From assembly GCA_033807695.1 (NCBI GenBank), contig CM066300.1:4712001-4776000 (forward strand): a stretch of 64,000 nt of DNA. Direction: 5' to 3'. The translations under genes and the position numbers were made by a program. Below are positions 1-13,214 of this stretch, piece by piece (within the stretch, counting starts at the first letter, position 1; each line of letters opens with the position of its first letter). The notes beneath the pieces are model-generated. The model was not told where the DNA came from and searched no databases. It worked only from the letters and a program-made list of their open reading frames with translations. Source of the stretch: Daedaleopsis sinensis (Eukaryota; Basidiomycota; Agaricomycetes; Polyporales; Polyporaceae).

Positions 1-1758
<1,758 letters not shown>

Positions 1759-4623
1759 ATGCACGCACCATGCACCGCGATCCTCGGGGCCGCGGTACAC
1801 CTACACCTACACCTACACGTACACGTACACTACGCTGGCGCTGGCGGCTGCGCTGGGTGCAGGGACCCGAGCACCGTCGTCGCGGCGGGCCCGAGCAACA
1901 TCCCCCCGCCCGTGATCAACGTGCACCACCAGCGCGCCCCGTACAGCAGCCACCCCCACCCCCACCACTACAGTAACAGCAACAGCGACCGCTACAAGGT
2001 TAACAACAGCCAGCACCGCTACAATAACAACAACAACAACAGCGGCAGGGACGGCAATGGCAACCGCCACAATAACAACAGCAGCAGGGACGGCATTAAT
2101 GGCAACGGCAACGGCAGCCCACACGCCTACCCAGCGGGGCACGGCCCACCCGTCCCGGACGCGCCCAGAAACGCGCAGAAGAGGAAGCGGCCGAAGCGGA
2201 AGCGCAACGCGAGCGTGAGCGCGAACGGCGAGCAGGCGGCCGGGGCCGGGGCCGGCGGCGAGGGCGAGGGCGACGGGGAGAGTGCGAGTGGGGATACGAG
2301 GGGGCGGGAGCGGTGGAGCGCGCCGTGGCTGGACGGGCTGGGCACGGCGGGCTACGCGAGCAAGGAGCAGAGGTGCGTCGCGTGCGTGTGTTCTGCGGGC
2401 CCGCCGCCGCCGATATCGATGCTGATACTCATATTGACACTGATGCTGACGCTGGCGCTGGCGCTGGCGGACACTGGACAGGCTGCACGACGAGATCGTC
2501 GCGTTCTTCAACTACGTCTCCCCGACGCCGGACGAGCGGCATGCGCGCGCGGTGGTCATCGCGCAGATCAGCGACGTCGTGCGCCGGCGGTTCGCGAAGA
2601 GCACTGTGGACACGTTCGGGAGTGTCGCGCAGAACCTGTATCTTCCAGACGGGTGCGTCGTCCTCTCTCTCTCTCTCTCATTCGACATTACCACCCGAAG
2701 ACTCGCCTTGCCCCCAATACCCCAATACCCTACCCCTCAGCCTGCCTCGGCCGTATTCTTGTCCTTGTCCTGCTGACGCGCGTGTTATGTTTGCTGTGCA
2801 TTGTGCAGCGACACGGACCTGGTGGTCAACACCGCACACCCGTACGACGACGAGATGAAGAAGCGGGCTCTGTTCCAGCTCGCGGCGCTGATGCGCAACA
2901 CGGGGGTGACGCCGCACGTCCAGGTCATCCCGCGCGCGCGGGTCCCCCTCATGTCGTTCCAGACCGTGCCAGACCTCGGTGAGCCCCCCATTTCCTCGCC
3001 CCTCGCGCTGCTTCTGCTCAGGGAAAAGCAGCGCGTGCTGCTCCGTGAGGCTGACTCTGTCTATACCGCATGATGCCTGCGCGTCCGTCCGCAACACCAC
3101 TTGCATTCCTGCCCTCGTACACACGCAGGCTCGCTCAAGATCGACATCAGCCTGAACTCGACGGACGGGATGAAGGCGGTGCCGATCCTCAAGGACTGGT
3201 TCGACCGGCTGCCCGCGCTCCGCTTCCTCGTGCTCTGCGTCAAGAGTCTCCTCTCGCAGCACGGGCTCAACAACGCGTCGACCAGCGGCCTGAGCAGCTA
3301 TGGGGTCATCTGCCTCGCGATCAGCTTCCTGCAGCTGAACCCGCTGCGGCGCGCCCCCGAGCTGCTCGCGCAGCCCGCGCTCGGCATGCTCCTCGATGAC
3401 TTCCTGCACTACTACGGAAATTTGTTCGATTACGCGGGCGGGGTCGTGTCCGTCGCGAGCGCGCGCGTGCTCTCGAAGGAGGAGAAGGGCTGGGAGAGCA
3501 CGAGCAGCCCCGGGGCGCTGTGCATCGAGTGCATGCTGAATCCCGGTACGTGTCTGTGTGTCTGTGTGACCGTCCTTTCTCTCCCCTTGGGGAGGTATAT
3601 TTGCTCGCTCCGCTTACCGCGAGCCGTTCGTTATCGTGCAGAGAACGACGTGGGGCGGCCGACGAGCAAGATCAAGCAGATCCGCAGGGTGTTCCGGGAG
3701 GCCCACGCCGCGCTGGACGCGTACGTGCTCCCGGCGTCGCCAGAGGCCCCCAACATCCTCGGCAACGTCCTGGGTATCTCAGAATCCGTACGCACCCCTC
3801 CGCCGTACTGTCCCCCGATGTGTGCTGTGTGCTGACTTCGTACGCTGTGCAGACACTCGCCCACCGCGCGCTCCTCCGCGAGATCGTCGTCTCCGGCCGC
3901 CTCGCCCGCGCGCTCGAGAACGTCCAGATGTCTTCGATCGCGCTCGCGCAGACCGGCGCCGCCTATGCCTATCCGCGACGGCAGCAGCAGCAGCAGCAGC
4001 AATACCAGCACCAGCGGCACCACCCCAGCTCCCGCCCGTACGCGCCCGCCCCCCAGAACCAGAACCGGAACCAGAGCGCGACAAGCTCAGCTCCGGCGCG
4101 GGGGCTGCCCGTGAAGCCACCTCCGCCGTCGCAGGATGCACATGCGGAGCCGACTGCCGCTCCTGTCCATGCGTCGGCGTCCCCCTTGGCCTCAGGTGTG
4201 AACGGGCATGGGAATGGGAACGGGGCCGGGAACGCACTGGCACACGGGAGCCCGTCGCGGGCACACAAGACGCCGTACGTCGCGCAGGGCCCGACGCTCG
4301 GCGCGCTGGCCGCAGAAGCGAGGGCCAGCGCGGAGGCTCGCGCGCAAAAGGAGCGAGGTAAGGACGCGCACGCGGCCGGGGACGGAAAGGAGAGCAACGT
4401 CAAGGGCCCGGATGCGAAGGAGGGTGCGCCCGAGAAAGGCTCGGAGAAGGCGACCGAGGCGGCGAACGCGAAGGGGAATGGGAAGGGGAAGGCAAGGGTG
4501 AAGGGGAAGGCGCAGACGAACGCGTCGGACGACTCGGGCGCAAGCGCCGGCGCAGAATCGAAGGCGGGCTCGAGCTCTGGCTCGTCTCAAGGCCCGCCCC
4601 GGCGGAGGCGGAAGGCGGCGTAG
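1759..4623 (+). CDS. TRF4: Non-canonical poly(A) polymerase, Trf4/PAPD5 type
   Basis: Nucleotidyltransferase of the Trf4/Trf5/Cid14 group, which in yeasts adds short A tails to aberrant nuclear RNAs within the TRAMP complex. Six exons give 762 aa: 1759-2372, 2482-2652, 2809-2978, 3129-3545, 3642-3787, 3853-4623. The N-terminal ~195 residues are Asn/Gly/Ser-rich and disordered. At about residue 206 comes RLHDEIVAFFNYVSPTPDE, then the catalytic core FGSVAQNLYLPDG|DTDLVV (two metal Asp, split by an intron) and KIDISLN (third Asp). The PAP-associated central domain follows (LSSYGVICLAISFLQLNP, GNLFDY). The tail from ~520 has polyQ (codons near 3979-4002) and a Lys/Ala/Gly-rich basic region ending RRRRKAA. 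The enzyme assignment is strong. The start at 1759 is the first in-frame ATG of the exon but begins with an odd His-repeat stretch, so the true start may be further downstream or in an unseen exon. Confidence 0.9.
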
Positions 4624-5632
4624 CTGTCCCGCTCGCTCCTGCCGTGACAATGCGCCGTGCCCGGGTAGTGCGTGCCGTGGACATTTGTTTTACGGAACTG
4701 ACCTCGTGAGGGCGAGCGTTTCGAGTGCGGATGCCTGGACTTAGTGTTACTTATTGGATCTGTACTCCTGCACATACATACTACATACCGGACGTCTTGG
4801 ATTGTTCTGTACTTATCGTAAACCATGCATGCACCGGCGACTTTAATATATCTGCGTGGACCTGTCGTCGACCGTGTATGCCCTTGCAATTGCTGCTCCC
4901 TGCTCCAAGTTTCAACCGTCGATGTGTAGGAAGAGCTGGATGCACTGCGTAGAAACCCAGACGTTCACCGGCACCCTTACGCGCACAGGTACACAACATA
5001 ATGAGAAAATTCGGGCATGCAGACCAATTCTTTTCAGACATGGCATGTTGCGGGTTCGAAATCGAAGTCATGAGCGTCGTGACGGCTGCCATTATCCATA
5101 TGCCCGAGCAGCTAAAAAGTAAAAGTCCAAGATGAAGCACAAGAAAAAGACCGTAGATGATACAAAGAGGGATGGGAGATCCGAGAGGAGAGAGCTGCGG
5201 GTGGTGGTATCCTAGTGTACATTGTGCGTGCGTGCGACCGTATGCGATGTGCACGGCGCTGTCGATGCTGTATGTGTGTGTCTGTGCGTACGTACGTATG
5301 TAGATGTCGTGATACGGAAGATGCGTGAAATGGTGCATGAGATGGTGCATGAGATGGGGGAGGTGAGATGGGGGAAGGGGGCGCCCCGTATGCGAGCGAC
5401 AGGTCGTCCACGCCCCCGTGCGGTACGTACGGCGGCGAGCAGCACCGTCGTGCAGTCTCGAACGCCGCACATCCTCGCGCACACGGACACGGGCTCGGGC
5501 CCGCGCTCTAGCACATGCGCGCGGCCTAAGCGCACCCGGGGACTCAACCTCCAAAGCCTCAGTCGAGACCGGGGAGGCGCGTATGCACATACATACATAT
5601 TTACGCATGTACAGTGTACACTCCCCGGCCAA
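4624..5632. other. Intergenic between convergent genes
   Basis: Lies between two convergent genes and should contain both 3' untranslated regions. I see no gene. It has local short repeats, including ATGGTGCATGAG in tandem near 5329-5352 and alternating GTGTGTCTGTGCGTACGTACGT-like sequence around 5273-5300. Confidence 0.5.
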
Positions 5633-8551
5633 CTAGTCCTTGCCCCGGCCGAGCAGCTCGCTGAGCCGCCCCGCGGCGACGCTATGCCGGAGCGGCCGGC
5701 TGCGCGTCGGGGACTGCGGCGGCTGTCTCTCCCCCTCTCTCTGTCCGAGCCCGGGCCCCGCGCTCTTGCCGAGCACGAGCGAGAACCGGTGCGCCTTCGC
5801 GTCCGGGCTCGCGTGCGGGCGCGCGGTCACCGGGCTCGTCTGCAGCGCGATGGCGGGGAGCGAGAAGCGCTTGTGCCGCCGCGCCGTGTTCTCCTTGCGC
5901 GGGGTGCTCGGGAGGCTCTCGGGCGCGGGCCCCTCGGCATCGTTGTCGTTGTCGTTGTCGTTGGTGGGGTCGGCGAGGGCGATAGCGAGCGTGAACGCGT
6001 CCTCGTCGCGCTCGTCGAGCACGCCGTGCGTCTCGTCCATCGTCGTGCTGCGCTCGCGCTCGCTGAAGCGCGACGCGCGCGGGCTCGGCGCGGGCGACGC
6101 GTCGCGCTCCTGGAACTCCTCGAGGATCTGCACGTAGCTCTTCGGGCGCTGCGCCGGGCGCAGGCGCACGGCGGCGACGGGAGGGGTGCCCGGCTCGTCT
6201 GCGGGCGCGCACTCGTCGTCGATGCGCGTGAGCATGCGCTTGGGGGAGTCGAGGTCGATCGCCATGAGCGCGGAGGGCGAGTTGGAGGTGACGTCGTTGA
6301 GGAGGAGCGAGGGCATGGACTTGAGGCCGGAGAGCGTGAAGTGCGAGTGGGTCGTGCCCGCGCTCATGGTGACGGACGGCTCCGGGGGCTGCTCGAGCAG
6401 AGGGAAGACGGTGTCGTAGCATGCTTCGCACGCGCGTGCAGACTTGTGGTCCTTCGCGTTGGAGTCGACGATGAAGAATGTCTAGGGGGCAATGTTCAGC
6501 ACAAGCAGCGTTTGTAGTGATGATGAACTCGCAGCTCACCTTCCCTGAACAACCACCGCAGACACATCGCCCACATAGCCGGCAATGATGTCTCCGCCGT
6601 CGCCAGCCGAACGTCCTGCCGCAGCGCATGCAGCTCTCCGTCTTGCCGTCCGGAACCCACACGGCTGGAACGAAGTGCTCAACCTTGCCTCGCTTGGGAT
6701 ACGAGGAGTCCTCCGGCGCGTAGGGCAGCGCTTGCAGCGTCCGCCGCAGGTGCGTGGTCGATGCAGACGACGTCAGGGTCGAGTTGAGCTGCATGACGCT
6801 CAGCGACACCAACAGGGACGACTTCGCGGTCCGGATCGCAGTCACCCACTCATCGCGCTCTTCGTCATTCACTGCGGGCTCATGTTATATATGTGCGTCA
6901 AAGGCGGTCATGTATGACGATCGCGCTCACCTGCGTAGACTGCGAACGACTGGTGTGGGCTCAGGAGCTCGAACCCGCGTTCGGGCGAGTCGCCCATCGC
7001 TGGGGTGCTCACCACGACCTCCAGGTCGACGAGCTCCACATGGCCCTTGTAGACCCATCTGTCATCCACGCCGCTGCTCGCTTGACGCTTCTTCCGCGGG
7101 CTCCCGCTGAGCTTCAGCTGCAGCAGCGACTGCCGTTTCCGGAGGACGTCGGTGTCAGAGTCGCCCCTTGCCCGCGAGCGGAGGTCTGGGGCACTCGAGC
7201 CGGCGCTGCTCGAGGAGGATGCGAGTGCGTTCCACTTGTCGGAGAAGATGTCGCCGTCAGCACTCGCGAGCCAGATGAGACAGTCCGAGAACAGGAGGAA
7301 CTCGCGCTCCCTGGGAGAGGAGCCTTCGAGCTGCAGGAGAGATGTGCGTTTGAGGAACGTGCGGCCGGGAGTGATGAGCTGGAAAGGGAGGTTAACGGTG
7401 TTCCGCTGGAGCGCGAGGAGGGAAAGGGTTTGCGCATGGGTGTGCAGCGAGGTGTTGAGAGACATGGTGACTGTATGCGGATGAGCACCGGACGAAACAA
7501 GCGAATGAGCGGAACGAGGAACTCACTCTTCGACACTAGAGTATGGACGGCTGTCAGCGACGCATATTCAGGATCCTCCACGTCCGTGCAGCTGATCATG
7601 TCCTTCAGCAAGAGCAGGTATCGCGGACAGCGCTGGACGATAGTCAAGAGCCAGTCCCGAAACTTGAGCTTTCCGCACCGCGGGTCTGCTTCCTGCACGG
7701 CGATGAACGAGGAGAACGCGTTGTTGTTTCTGATTAACGCAGCATAAGAAGCAAGAGCATCCGAGAACGAGCTGACAAAGGGAGTGTAGAGCGAGAGGTA
7801 GGGGAAGTGGGCTAGGAGCACTGGCGAGAGCGGTGGTGGGAGATCGTTGAGACGGGCGGACGCAGAGGTATTCAGGAAAGCAGTGAGAGACTGGTAGAAC
7901 GAGCGGTGGAGGTTCCAGATATCGATGAAGTTGGAGAAGATGGACGAGAGCTCTGACGGGGTAAGCAAGGGCTGGGGGGTGTCCAAGGCCGCAATGATCG
8001 GTGTCAGGAAATGCTGTCATCGTCAAAGGCTCGACATGAGCGAACACGGTGAAGACAAAGAGGACAAGGGGGCGCACCGAGTGTATGAGCTCCAGCCCGT
8101 CCAGATACGACCTCTCCGTCTCGTAGAACTCAGCGATCACCTTCCTCCGCTTCGCGTCTCTTTGCTCGTCGACCATACGCGACTCCCGCCGGCGCACGCG
8201 CCTGGCGCCGTCGACGGAAGGCGGTCTCGGTTTCGACGTCCGCACGGCGTTCTTGATCACCACGGGCGTAGTTGGGACACTCCCATGCCCTTCCTCTGGG
8301 AGCGAGTCGAAGGAGGCCGTGCTCACAATGGACTGCCGGTGTTGCAGATTCGGGGCAGATGGCAGGGATATGCGGCGGAATGGAAGATATGTGGGCCGCT
8401 GATAGTACTGGTCAAGGGCGGACTGGAGATCGGAACTCGCGGAGGGAAAGTCGACCATGGTCGACGAGGGAGAGACTGTCATGGTGAATGTTAGTCTTTA
8501 CAACGCGGAAGACACTAGCACGACGAGCGCGGGGGACGTACGGAGTGCCAT
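5633..8551 (-). CDS. Rho guanine-nucleotide exchange factor with DH, PH and FYVE domains (FGD-like)
   Basis: Predicted activator of Rho/Cdc42-type GTPases that can bind phosphoinositides on membranes. Exons on the minus strand are 8551-8542, 8475-8078, 8013-7527, 7470-6931, 6871-6540 and 6481-5633, giving 871 aa with all phases closing. The DH domain spans ~110-300 (EFYETERSYLDGLELIHS, FSNFIDIWNLHRSF, IVQRCPRYLLLLKDMI). A split PH domain spans ~310-500, with a Ser-rich insertion and ending NDEERDEWVTAIRTAKSSL. The FYVE zinc finger spans ~545-612 (WVPDGKTESCMRCGRTF, RRRRHHCRLCGRCVC, ACEACYD) and is crossed by an intron. The C-terminal 260 residues are disordered and Ser/Pro-rich. The 10-base first exon and 66-base intron are my choice (donor GTACGT, branch CTAAC); alternatives are ATG 8482 or 8458 without that intron. 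Domain identity is firm; the N-terminus is not. Confidence 0.92.
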
Positions 8552-8985
8552 GGCGCGGGGGTCGACGGAGACGCAGTGGTCGGCGTCGAGGGAGACTCGC
8601 AAGGGACTTTCAGCCGCCACCGTCGTCAGCCACAGCTCCGACGCGCTCACACCGCCCAAAAAGGCAACTGTCGTGGTTCTTCCCGAACGGTCGCGACCAA
8701 GCTTGCGGAAAGCCCGGCCTGGAGAGCAATGTAGAGCAATGGGGGTGGCAGTGGAAGTTAAGGCACGGCGACGCAGCCTGTCGATGTTTTCTTATATGCA
8801 GATGGAGCTCGTGAGACGAGCATGTCCGGTGGCAGGCACCATTCGTGAGACGGACGAGACGGTAAACATACTGAGCGTATCGCACTCTGCGCAACTCAGG
8901 GGTCGCACGGATCTTGGAGCCTGAGCTTGAGCAGTAGTATTATGCGCCACAACGCGCGAGTAGACTGGTCTATATGATATCTGTC
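8552..8985. other. Upstream region of the RhoGEF and 3' side of uS15m
   Basis: Between two minus-strand genes. It should hold the RhoGEF promoter and the end of the intergenic space before uS15m. On the minus strand a frame in register with the RhoGEF first exon stays open back to about 8655 with coding-like composition (contains ELWLTTVAAESPLRVSLDAD), so the RhoGEF could begin in an additional upstream exon. No other gene is supported. Confidence 0.4.
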
Positions 8986-9960
8986 TTATACCACCAACTC
9001 CCCCTCCACCGCACTCCGTTCCAAGCCTAACCGTTCTAGTATCCGGTCGTAGCGGTCCTCGTCCACCGACTTGAGGTACCGCAGAATCTTCGCCCGCTGG
9101 TGGACGAGCCGGCGCAGACTCCGGCGATTTGCGATGTCTTTCTTGCAGCTGCTCAGGTGGTCCCAGAGGTTGCGGATCCTCATGGTCGCCAGCGCCGCTA
9201 CACGCCGACGGGGGACGCGCGAAGGGGAAGGAAGACTCGGATCGGCAACGGCAGCACCAACGCGGAAACGGCTCTACGCACCTTGCACCTCTGGCCTCCC
9301 AGTGTCCGTCGGGTTCGCAGGCTCAGAGAACGCTGCGACGATGCGCCTGCGGTTCTCGTACGCGATGCCCCTTGCGTTCGCGTTCCGCAGGTCGGCCAGC
9401 TTCGCGAACTGCACGCTCTTGTGGAGCTCCAGCTTCTCGCTCGCCGACTCCGTCGCAGCGATGTCGCTCGGGCTCTTCCAGCCCGTGGCCATGATGAAGC
9501 CCTCCGCCGACAGCCGGGGGAGCACCTCGAAGAGCGCTTCCTTCTCCTTCTCCCCAATACCGTAGTTGAAGTACGTCGCCGTCTGCACCTGCTTTGTCTC
9601 GGGGTCCTGGGATGGCTGCGGGGTCGCGCGGACGTCCTCGGCGGTGACAACTACTCGCGCGAGGTCGCTTTGGAGCCATTTGGCCTCGTCGCCGGCTTTG
9701 TGGCCAAGGACGACGTGTGGGCGGTTCTGCTGGGCCTGGCGCTGCAGCTCCTCTCGCCGCTGGACGTTAGCTTTCAATGTCCGGAGGGACTTGCGGGTTC
9801 GGGTGGAGACGGCGTGCAGGACGGCGGAGGTGTGTAGGGAGGCAGCGCGTGCCGAACTTGACGAAGCAAGCGGGCGTGAACCTGCGTGGGCCCCTGTGAG
9901 CCGAGAGTTGCACCAGAAGAGACTTTTGCACTCACACTGCGCCAGCTGTGCCCCCAACAT
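8986..9960 (-). CDS. MRPS28: Mitochondrial small-subunit ribosomal protein uS15m
   Basis: S15-family protein of the mitochondrial ribosome (bacterial RpsO, yeast Mrps28), which binds the central domain of the small-subunit rRNA. Two exons, 9960-9282 and 9197-8986, give 296 aa. The intron of 84 bases falls within the S15 signature: exon 1 ends TDTGRPEVQ and exon 2 continues AALATMRIRNLWDHL, SCKKDIANRRSLRRLVHQR and RYDRILERLGL. The first ~40 residues are rich in Ala, Ser, Leu and Arg, as expected for a mitochondrial presequence. ATG 9960 is the first ATG of the frame. A 42-base in-frame GTGAGT..CACAG segment just after the start might be a very short intron; it would shorten the presequence without changing frame. 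A long N-terminal extension before the S15 core is normal for fungal mitochondrial homologues. Confidence 0.95.
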
Positions 9961-10096
9961 CGTGTGTGCGGCCGAGAGAAAAGAAGAGAGCGCAAGCAAG
10001 GATTGAGTAGACTGTCCCTGCGTGTCCGTCGCCCGTGCTGGACAGAACAGGCGCGCACGACCCGTGTGAATCCTCGCTTAGCCACGTGGTCTCAGG

Positions 10097-10104
10097 TATA
10101 TAAA
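10097..10104 (-). promoter_or_regulatory. TATA-like element upstream of uS15m
   Basis: TATATAAA on the plus strand, reading TTTATATA on the minus strand, about 137 bases upstream of the uS15m start codon. Placement is plausible for a TATA box with a ~100-base leader, but the motif is nearly palindromic and could act in either direction. Confidence 0.35.
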
Positions 10105-10310
10105 CCTGCGCAACTCGCAGTTTTTTTTCCTTCACTCCAGAGAGATGCCACGCTGCTCGACGCCAGAACTCTCAACCGTTGACACAGTGCCAGTGACTCT
10201 TTGAGTCTCTGTCCTCTCAAGAATATGGCTCTGCTTAAGCAGGTTAGGAAGTGTCGTAGCTCATGTTTCCATGTTGCGGCATGTCGACATATCCCTGTGA
10301 CATCCCTACT

Positions 10311-10394
10311 CGTACACCGTCTTCTGTGCAATACACCTCGTACACCGTCTTCTATGCAATATACCTCGTACTCTGTCTTCTATGCAATGCATCT
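10311..10394. repeat. Tandem repeat, 3 copies of a 28-bp unit
   Basis: Three adjacent imperfect 28-base units beginning CGTACACCGTCTTCT, CGTACACCGTCTTCT and CGTACTCTGTCTTCT, each followed by a TGCAATACACCT-like half. A small local tandem repeat in non-coding sequence; copy number may vary between strains. Confidence 0.85.
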
Positions 10395-10419
10395 TGTCTC
10401 CTCAACAACTCCTGAATGT

Positions 10420-10806
10420 CTACAGGTCAACAATTTTCCATCGGAGGAGAATGAGTGTTGGGAACGTCCATGAAGCTCCAGGTGAGTCACTCGCCCACGA
10501 GATGCTATGTTGCGACAAATCCGATGCCAAAGCACACATCGACGGACGACTACAGGGGCATACAGCTATGAAGCGTTCCCTGGCTAGCATGACCACGTTT
10601 ACACCGACCCTTGGCGTGACGGACAGCGAGGGGGGGGAGGATGATTCGGAGGACTCGAGAGTCGAGGCTGCGTCGTCTGGACCCATCGCGGGAGCTTCGG
10701 TAGGAGAGTCATGTCGAGGAAAGATACTCTGTGAGTATCGTTCGTTCAGGTCGTCTTGGAACCTTGTGTCAACGATCTCTTCTCCGGCTCTTCTTCTCAA
10801 GGCCAT
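10420..10806 (-). CDS. Hypothetical protein, 128 aa (weak)
   Basis: A single open frame of 128 codons starting at a true ATG (10806). Support is limited: a TATA-like element lies about 50 bases upstream, and the first ~70 residues have protein-like composition, acidic with a Ser/Pro-rich stretch (TLESSESSSPPSLSV). I recognise no domain. The C-terminal half (ALASDLSQHSISWASDS) looks less convincing and an intron could intervene. An antisense frame of similar length exists on the plus strand, so this could also be non-coding. Confidence 0.25.
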   Translation of the reverse strand: MALRRRAGEEIVDTRFQDDLNERYSQSIFPRHDSPTEAPAMGPDDAASTLESSESSSPPSLSVTPRVGVNVVMLARERFIAVCPCSRPSMCALASDLSQHSISWASDSPGASWTFPTLILLRWKIVDL

Positions 10807-11709
10807 TAGTGTCCGTGTAGGAGACGCGGCGCGGGTCTTTTTTTTGCCTTCAGACTTTTATATCCCGCTCGTACTTAGTACAGGTGCGGCTATCTACCTT
10901 TCATGGCATACCACAGGGGCAGGCGAGTAGTCTCAGCCAATTGTGCCGTCATCTAAGGGCTCTGTGCGCACTGACTCTCGCGATTCAGCGCGACCACCAC
11001 AACGCGAGGACCGGAGTCACTCATCAGTCACTGCGCGGGTCCACCCTCAGGCCTTGGTCTTTGGTTCTTCCTCAAGCCTCAAGACTAGCTCACTCACATT
11101 TTGTGCTAACACAAAGCCGATCCGTCTCGGGCTCCTCCCTATTTTGAAGGGCCCCGGGGCGGTCACTACGACTTGAGTCTCTGACGCTGCGGCTTCAAAC
11201 ACAGCTGCGTTGTAGTACACATCTCTGAAATAGGTCGGAGGCCATGCCATCTCCGAGGGGATTGGTGCAATCCTGCGCCGCTCAATCGTTCAACGTTTCA
11301 AATTACAATATTGGAACCGTCCAACATTCAGCTCATGTGGACGTCCCGACATTTACTGCCAGAGACGAGCGCGTCGTGTTCCCAGTCAAGTCGCATTAAT
11401 CAGACGTCCGTTGCTGGCATCCGCCTTCTATGGTCCGATGCCGGTATGTGTTTCTATGCTTCCACAACAGCGTTCGCGTCTGCTCACACATCCATCTGTC
11501 GACCCTCTTGCGACGTGGATGCGCAATCGTTGAACTCTGCGGGCGCACATCGGTGTGCAATAACTACCATCGCTTCCTGCACAAGTCTGTGCCATCAAGA
11601 TGGGATGGTATTACTTGCGAGCAGGAATCATTGCGGTTCCACGATTTATGGGTCTTTCTTCTAGACTCGGGTGTCTGCACCTGGCTCACGTTTCTGTCTG
11701 GCTAGCGCT
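10807..11709. other. Intergenic before the secreted/membrane protein cluster
   Basis: No supported gene. A 67-codon minus-strand frame at 11250-11047 (begins MAWPPTYFRDVYY, ends EEPKTKA) has reasonable composition but no domain and no visible splicing partner. The last few hundred bases are probably the promoter of the next gene. Confidence 0.4.
10855..10864 (-). promoter_or_regulatory. TATA box candidate for the 10420-10806 ORF
   Basis: Minus-strand GATATAAAAG about 50 bases upstream of ATG 10806, which is normal spacing for a fungal TATA box with a short leader. It is the main reason the ORF was kept. Confidence 0.4.
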
Positions 11710-13214
11710 ATGTTCTCCTCCCTTCCCATAATCCTCCAAGCTGTTGCTCTTTCCTCCCTTGTGTCCGCCAGCGCTCGCTCTGTGAACGTGACGATAGATG
11801 ACGAATTTGGCGACTCCACGACAGGGGAACGACCCAAGTACGACCCACCCGGCGGATGGAACCATGGGGCGACCTGCGGTGGATGTCTTGCTCGCCCCGA
11901 CGTCGATAAAGCCTTTCGTGGAACGTGGCATGATACTTCCCAACATCTGAATGATTCGCCGCATACGATAACGATATCTTTCAACGGAACCGCGGTGTAT
12001 GTCTACAACATCATAGCAAACCAAATCGCAGGAATAGGCATGCTCACAAATCTCACCTTCGTGCTTGACGGAGATTATGTCGACGCCTACGAGCATAGTG
12101 CAACACAGTCGCAACAATACATGTACCACGTGCTCGTCTACTCCAATGGATCCCTGGCGGACATGGAACACACGCTCATAATACAAGCTAGTCCTGTGGC
12201 AGTTTCGCTCATACTATTTGACTATGTCGTCTACACAACTCACGAACCAGACTCGTCATCAAGTGCAGCCAGTCCGGGAAGTATGGTGAGCATACAGTAT
12301 TTCGTGGTCCTTCGCCGTTTGAGACCAGTGCTCATCCATGGTCAGGCACCGATCACACTACCGGAGTCTGCTACTGGAGAGCCAACACATTCCTACACGC
12401 TGAGCTCTACAAGCGTATCCGTACATACCACTGAAACCCCACCGGAAACAAGCTTCGCTTCTCAGACACGCTCTTCTTCCATCGGGGCACGATCGGCGCC
12501 ATCATTCTTTGCATCCTCGGGCTACTGCTCTTTCTGTTCTTCAGACGGCAGCGGAGAAAACGGGCCATCCAAATCGTCTCAGAAGAACATCCACACCGGC
12601 GACGGCGATGGCGCGCTGCGCGTCCACCGACCCTCCCCAAGGAATCGGAGAAGGGTAGTTTGAGCGTCCACGGAACGGAGCTCCTCCTCGAGCCCTCTTC
12701 TGCCACTCGCCTTCCGGTGCCTGAGGGTGGAAACGGTGACCAGGCGATATCCCCATCCCATCCCCAAACTCCTCTGTCTTCTGAAACGCCGTCCTCGCTG
12801 ATCACGGAGCATCCCAAAAGCATCTCGCCTTCACTGGATGCCGATCTCCACACCGCGACAGTGCGCAATGCGTCCCCCTCTCATCAGACGGAGTTGCATA
12901 ACGCCGAGCTGTACACGTTGCACGATCTGCAGAAGGCTCCTATCGTCGCAAGTGACGAGCGGGTGTCCGCACCTGCAGAAGAGCCGGTACACGCACTCGA
13001 AGCGGAGACAGATGCCGTGGTATCGCAAGCTGTTCCTCAGCCGGGCGAACTCGCGGCGTCTGAGGCGGCGGGAGAAGCTCGACCAGCGCCTCAAACTGTT
13101 GCTCGCAATCCAGTGTCGACGGGCAGCGCGGCGCTGCACGCACAGCTGGCCGCGCTCCAGGAGGAGGTTGCGAGGTTGCGGGAACACGTCGACGCACCGC
13201 CCCCATATGTCTGA
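11710..13214 (+). CDS. Secreted-domain, single-pass membrane protein (basidiomycete family), splice model uncertain
   Basis: ATG 11710 opens a signal peptide (MFSSLPIILQAVALSSLVSA). The ectodomain has the layout of a family common in mushroom genomes: VTIDDEFGD near the start, PPGGWNHGATCGGC, FRGTWHD, TITISFNGTAVYVYNI, LTFVLDGDYVD, HTLIIQASP and a final DYVVYT. N-glycosylation sequons are frequent. A Ser-rich linker leads to a helix (IGAIILCILGLLLFLFFRR), then a basic stop-transfer and a ~200-residue cytoplasmic tail with a short coiled coil (LHAQLAALQEEVARLREHV) ending APPPYV. Ectodomain and helix lie in different frames. The only splicing that closes is 11710-12280, 12346-12414, 12466-13214 (462 aa), but the middle exon peptide is unconvincing. 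A frameshift in the linker is the alternative. Function unknown; the topology suggests a surface receptor or carbohydrate-binding protein. Confidence 0.6.

Noticed and set aside
5222..6517. 430-codon open frame on the plus strand
   Set aside because: Antisense shadow of the RhoGEF last exon in GC-rich DNA; Arg/Ala/Val-rich translation with no domain.
11311..11664. 117-codon plus-strand frame
   Set aside because: Cys/Ser/His-rich random-looking translation, no splice partner, and in the probable promoter of the 11710 gene.
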